In this document: positions 6,372 through 6,953 of the stretch, piece by piece | Numbering within the stretch: the first letter of the stretch is position 1 | Layout: every line of letters starts with the position of its first letter | Assembly (NCBI GenBank): GCA_023390675.1 | Contig: JAEWCK010000333.1 | Location: 1 to 6,953 of the forward strand | DNA: 6,953 nt | Source: Pseudomonadota bacterium | GTDB lineage: Bacteria; Pseudomonadota; Alphaproteobacteria; Sphingomonadales; Sphingomonadaceae | Direction: 5' to 3' | The notes under the pieces: model-generated | The model's database searches: none | What the model was told of the DNA's origin: nothing | What the model saw: the letters and a program-made list of their open reading frames with translations, nothing else | Made by a program: the position numbers and the translations under genes

Positions 6372-6752
6372 ATGACCCAATTGCCCGATTCCTCGACGTC
6401 CTACGAGCCCGGCGTGCCGATGCCGCCGGTCGCGACGGCACGCTTCGCGATCGGCGACGTGGTCAAGCACCGCCTGTTCGAGTTCCGTGGTGTGATCTTC
6501 GACGTCGACCCGGTCTTCGCGAACAGCGACGAATGGTACGAGGCGATTCCCGAGGCGGTGCGCCCGCGCAAGGACCAGCCCTTCTACCATCTGCTCGCCG
6601 AGAACGCCGAGTCGAGCTACATCGCCTATGTCAGCCAGCAGAATCTGGTGGCCGACGACAGCGACGATCCAGTCGACCATCCCGCGATCGGCGGACTGTT
6701 CGACGGCTATGCCGCGGGGCGCTACACGCTGAAGCGCGAGCACCGGCACTAA
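6372..6752 (+). CDS. hspQ: HspQ-type heat shock protein (YccV-like, hemimethylated-DNA-binding fold)
   Basis: A 126-residue cytoplasmic protein of the HspQ/YccV family. In enterobacteria HspQ is a small heat-shock protein linked to turnover of mutant DnaA and to Lon protease stimulation. The family core is clear: FAIGDVVKHRLFEFRGVIFD (25-44), VDP (45-47), EWY (54-56), KDQPFYHLL (67-75), then SYIAYVSQQNL (82-92) and DHPAIGGLF (102-110). A 24-residue Pro/Ser-rich extension precedes the core, making it longer than the roughly 105-residue E. coli protein. A second in-frame ATG at 6420 (residue 17) would give about 110 residues, but it has no better ribosome binding site. The family's acidic segment is present (ADDSDDP, 94-100). 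The gene is flanked by a divergent tRNA-Ser and a convergent TonB-receptor gene, so it is probably monocistronic. Confidence 0.93.
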   Translation: MTQLPDSSTSYEPGVPMPPVATARFAIGDVVKHRLFEFRGVIFDVDPVFANSDEWYEAIPEAVRPRKDQPFYHLLAENAESSYIAYVSQQNLVADDSDDPVDHPAIGGLFDGYAAGRYTLKREHRH

Positions 6753-6769
6753 GCATCCCGACCTGCGAA

Positions 6770-6810
6770 CGAAAAAGGGAAACGCGCCCAGGGCACGCTT
6801 CCCATTTTCG
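6770..6810. terminator. Bidirectional hairpin terminator, stronger for the minus strand
   Basis: A 41-nt inverted repeat centred on 6790 lies 17 nt after the hspQ stop. The inner arms begin GGGAA and end TTCCC, and the outer arms are CGAAAA and TTTTCG. In plus-strand RNA the stem has two A/C mismatches. In minus-strand RNA the same positions become G-U pairs, giving an essentially unbroken 12-bp stem that ends in CCC and runs into five U. It therefore looks like the intrinsic terminator of the incoming TonB-receptor transcript, and also serves hspQ with a weaker stem and an AUUUU tail. Confidence 0.8.
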
Positions 6811-6821
6811 TATGCGATGGA

Positions 6822-6841
6822 GGAGGAGCCGGAGCCCCTCC
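6822..6841 (-). terminator. Second hairpin after the TonB-receptor stop
   Basis: Minus-strand RNA reads GGAGGGGC-UCCG-GCUCCUCC. This is an 8-bp stem with one G-U pair and a UCCG tetraloop, 10 nt past the receptor stop codon. No U-run follows, so alone it is not a classic intrinsic terminator. It may pause polymerase or protect the 3' end ahead of the stronger hairpin at 6770-6810. Confidence 0.45.
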
Positions 6842-6851
6842 CCCGCCCGCG

Positions 6852-6953
6852 TCAGAAGTTGAAGGCGATCCGCGAATAGACGAAGCGCCCGTTGAAGCCG
6901 AACGGCGAGAAGGACGAATAGGGCAGGAAATAATTGTTCGAGCCGTAGACGCC
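6852..6953 (-). CDS. TonB-dependent receptor-type outer-membrane barrel, C-terminal 33 residues
   Basis: The minus-strand frame entering from the right edge encodes 33 residues ending in NGRFVYSRIAFNF and a TGA stop. Alternating aromatic and polar residues and a terminal phenylalanine are the signature of the last beta-strand of an outer-membrane barrel, recognised by the Bam machinery. The preceding GVYGSNNYFLPYSSFSPFGF and the NGRFVY pattern are typical of TonB-dependent receptors of sphingomonads and relatives, which import siderophores, vitamins or oligosaccharides. Substrate and full length cannot be seen. The gene converges on hspQ, with two hairpins in the 99 nt between them. Another barrel family ending this way cannot be fully excluded. 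Confidence 0.78.
   Translation of the reverse strand, partial: GVYGSNNYFLPYSSFSPFGFNGRFVYSRIAFNF

Noticed and set aside
6303..6749. 148-codon minus-strand frame opposite hspQ
   Set aside because: Shadow of hspQ, which matches its family along nearly its full length.
1..6953. Search for a defence system, CRISPR, insertion sequence, attachment site or origin
   Set aside because: No direct-repeat array, transposase, integrase or terminal inverted repeat was seen. The tRNA 3' end has no obvious duplicated copy in the window that would mark an integration site.

Overview
The window is a high-GC chromosomal segment, very probably from an alphaproteobacterium of the Sphingomonas group. This is an inference from the GC-rich codon use, an HspQ-type protein beside a tRNA-Ser(CGA), a TonB-dependent receptor end, and a carbohydrate locus with a LacI-family-like operator. 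No mobile element, CRISPR array or phage gene was seen.

Layout. At the left edge (1-612, +) is the C-terminal half of a NodT/OprM-type outer-membrane efflux factor. Facing it is a compact minus-strand operon of three exported polysaccharide-degrading enzymes. In transcription order these are a PL10 pectate lyase (5967 to 4681), a GH3 enzyme with an inserted PA14 domain (4684 to 2072) and a GH28 polygalacturonase-type enzyme (2054 to 609). The lyase and GH3 genes overlap by ATGA. GH3 and GH28 are 17 nt apart. The GH28 stop codon overlaps the stop of the convergent efflux gene inside one CTAG palindrome.

Upstream of the operon (5968-6159) lie a strong Shine-Dalgarno that fixes the lyase start, a 14-bp site resembling a LacI-family xyl box, and a palindrome-rich stretch. 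A minus-strand tRNA-Ser(CGA) follows (6160-6249). Next is hspQ (6372-6752, +), with a possible heat-shock-type promoter so close to its start codon that the mRNA could be leaderless. Two hairpins (6770-6810 and 6822-6841) separate hspQ from the last 33 codons of a convergent TonB-dependent receptor gene (6852 to beyond 6953, -).

How the genes fit together. The lyase would cut homogalacturonan by beta-elimination, the GH28 enzyme would hydrolyse galacturonosyl linkages, and the GH3 enzyme would remove beta-linked sugars, plausibly xylose. The set reads as a small pectin-use locus, and a decorated pectin such as xylogalacturonan is an attractive but untested substrate. No transport or intracellular catabolism gene of that pathway is in the window, and the receptor at the right edge is too incomplete to link to it. 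The biology is mostly known families. The less ordinary points are the regulatory site, the tight coding overlaps, the mixed Sec/Tat export and the hspQ promoter layout.
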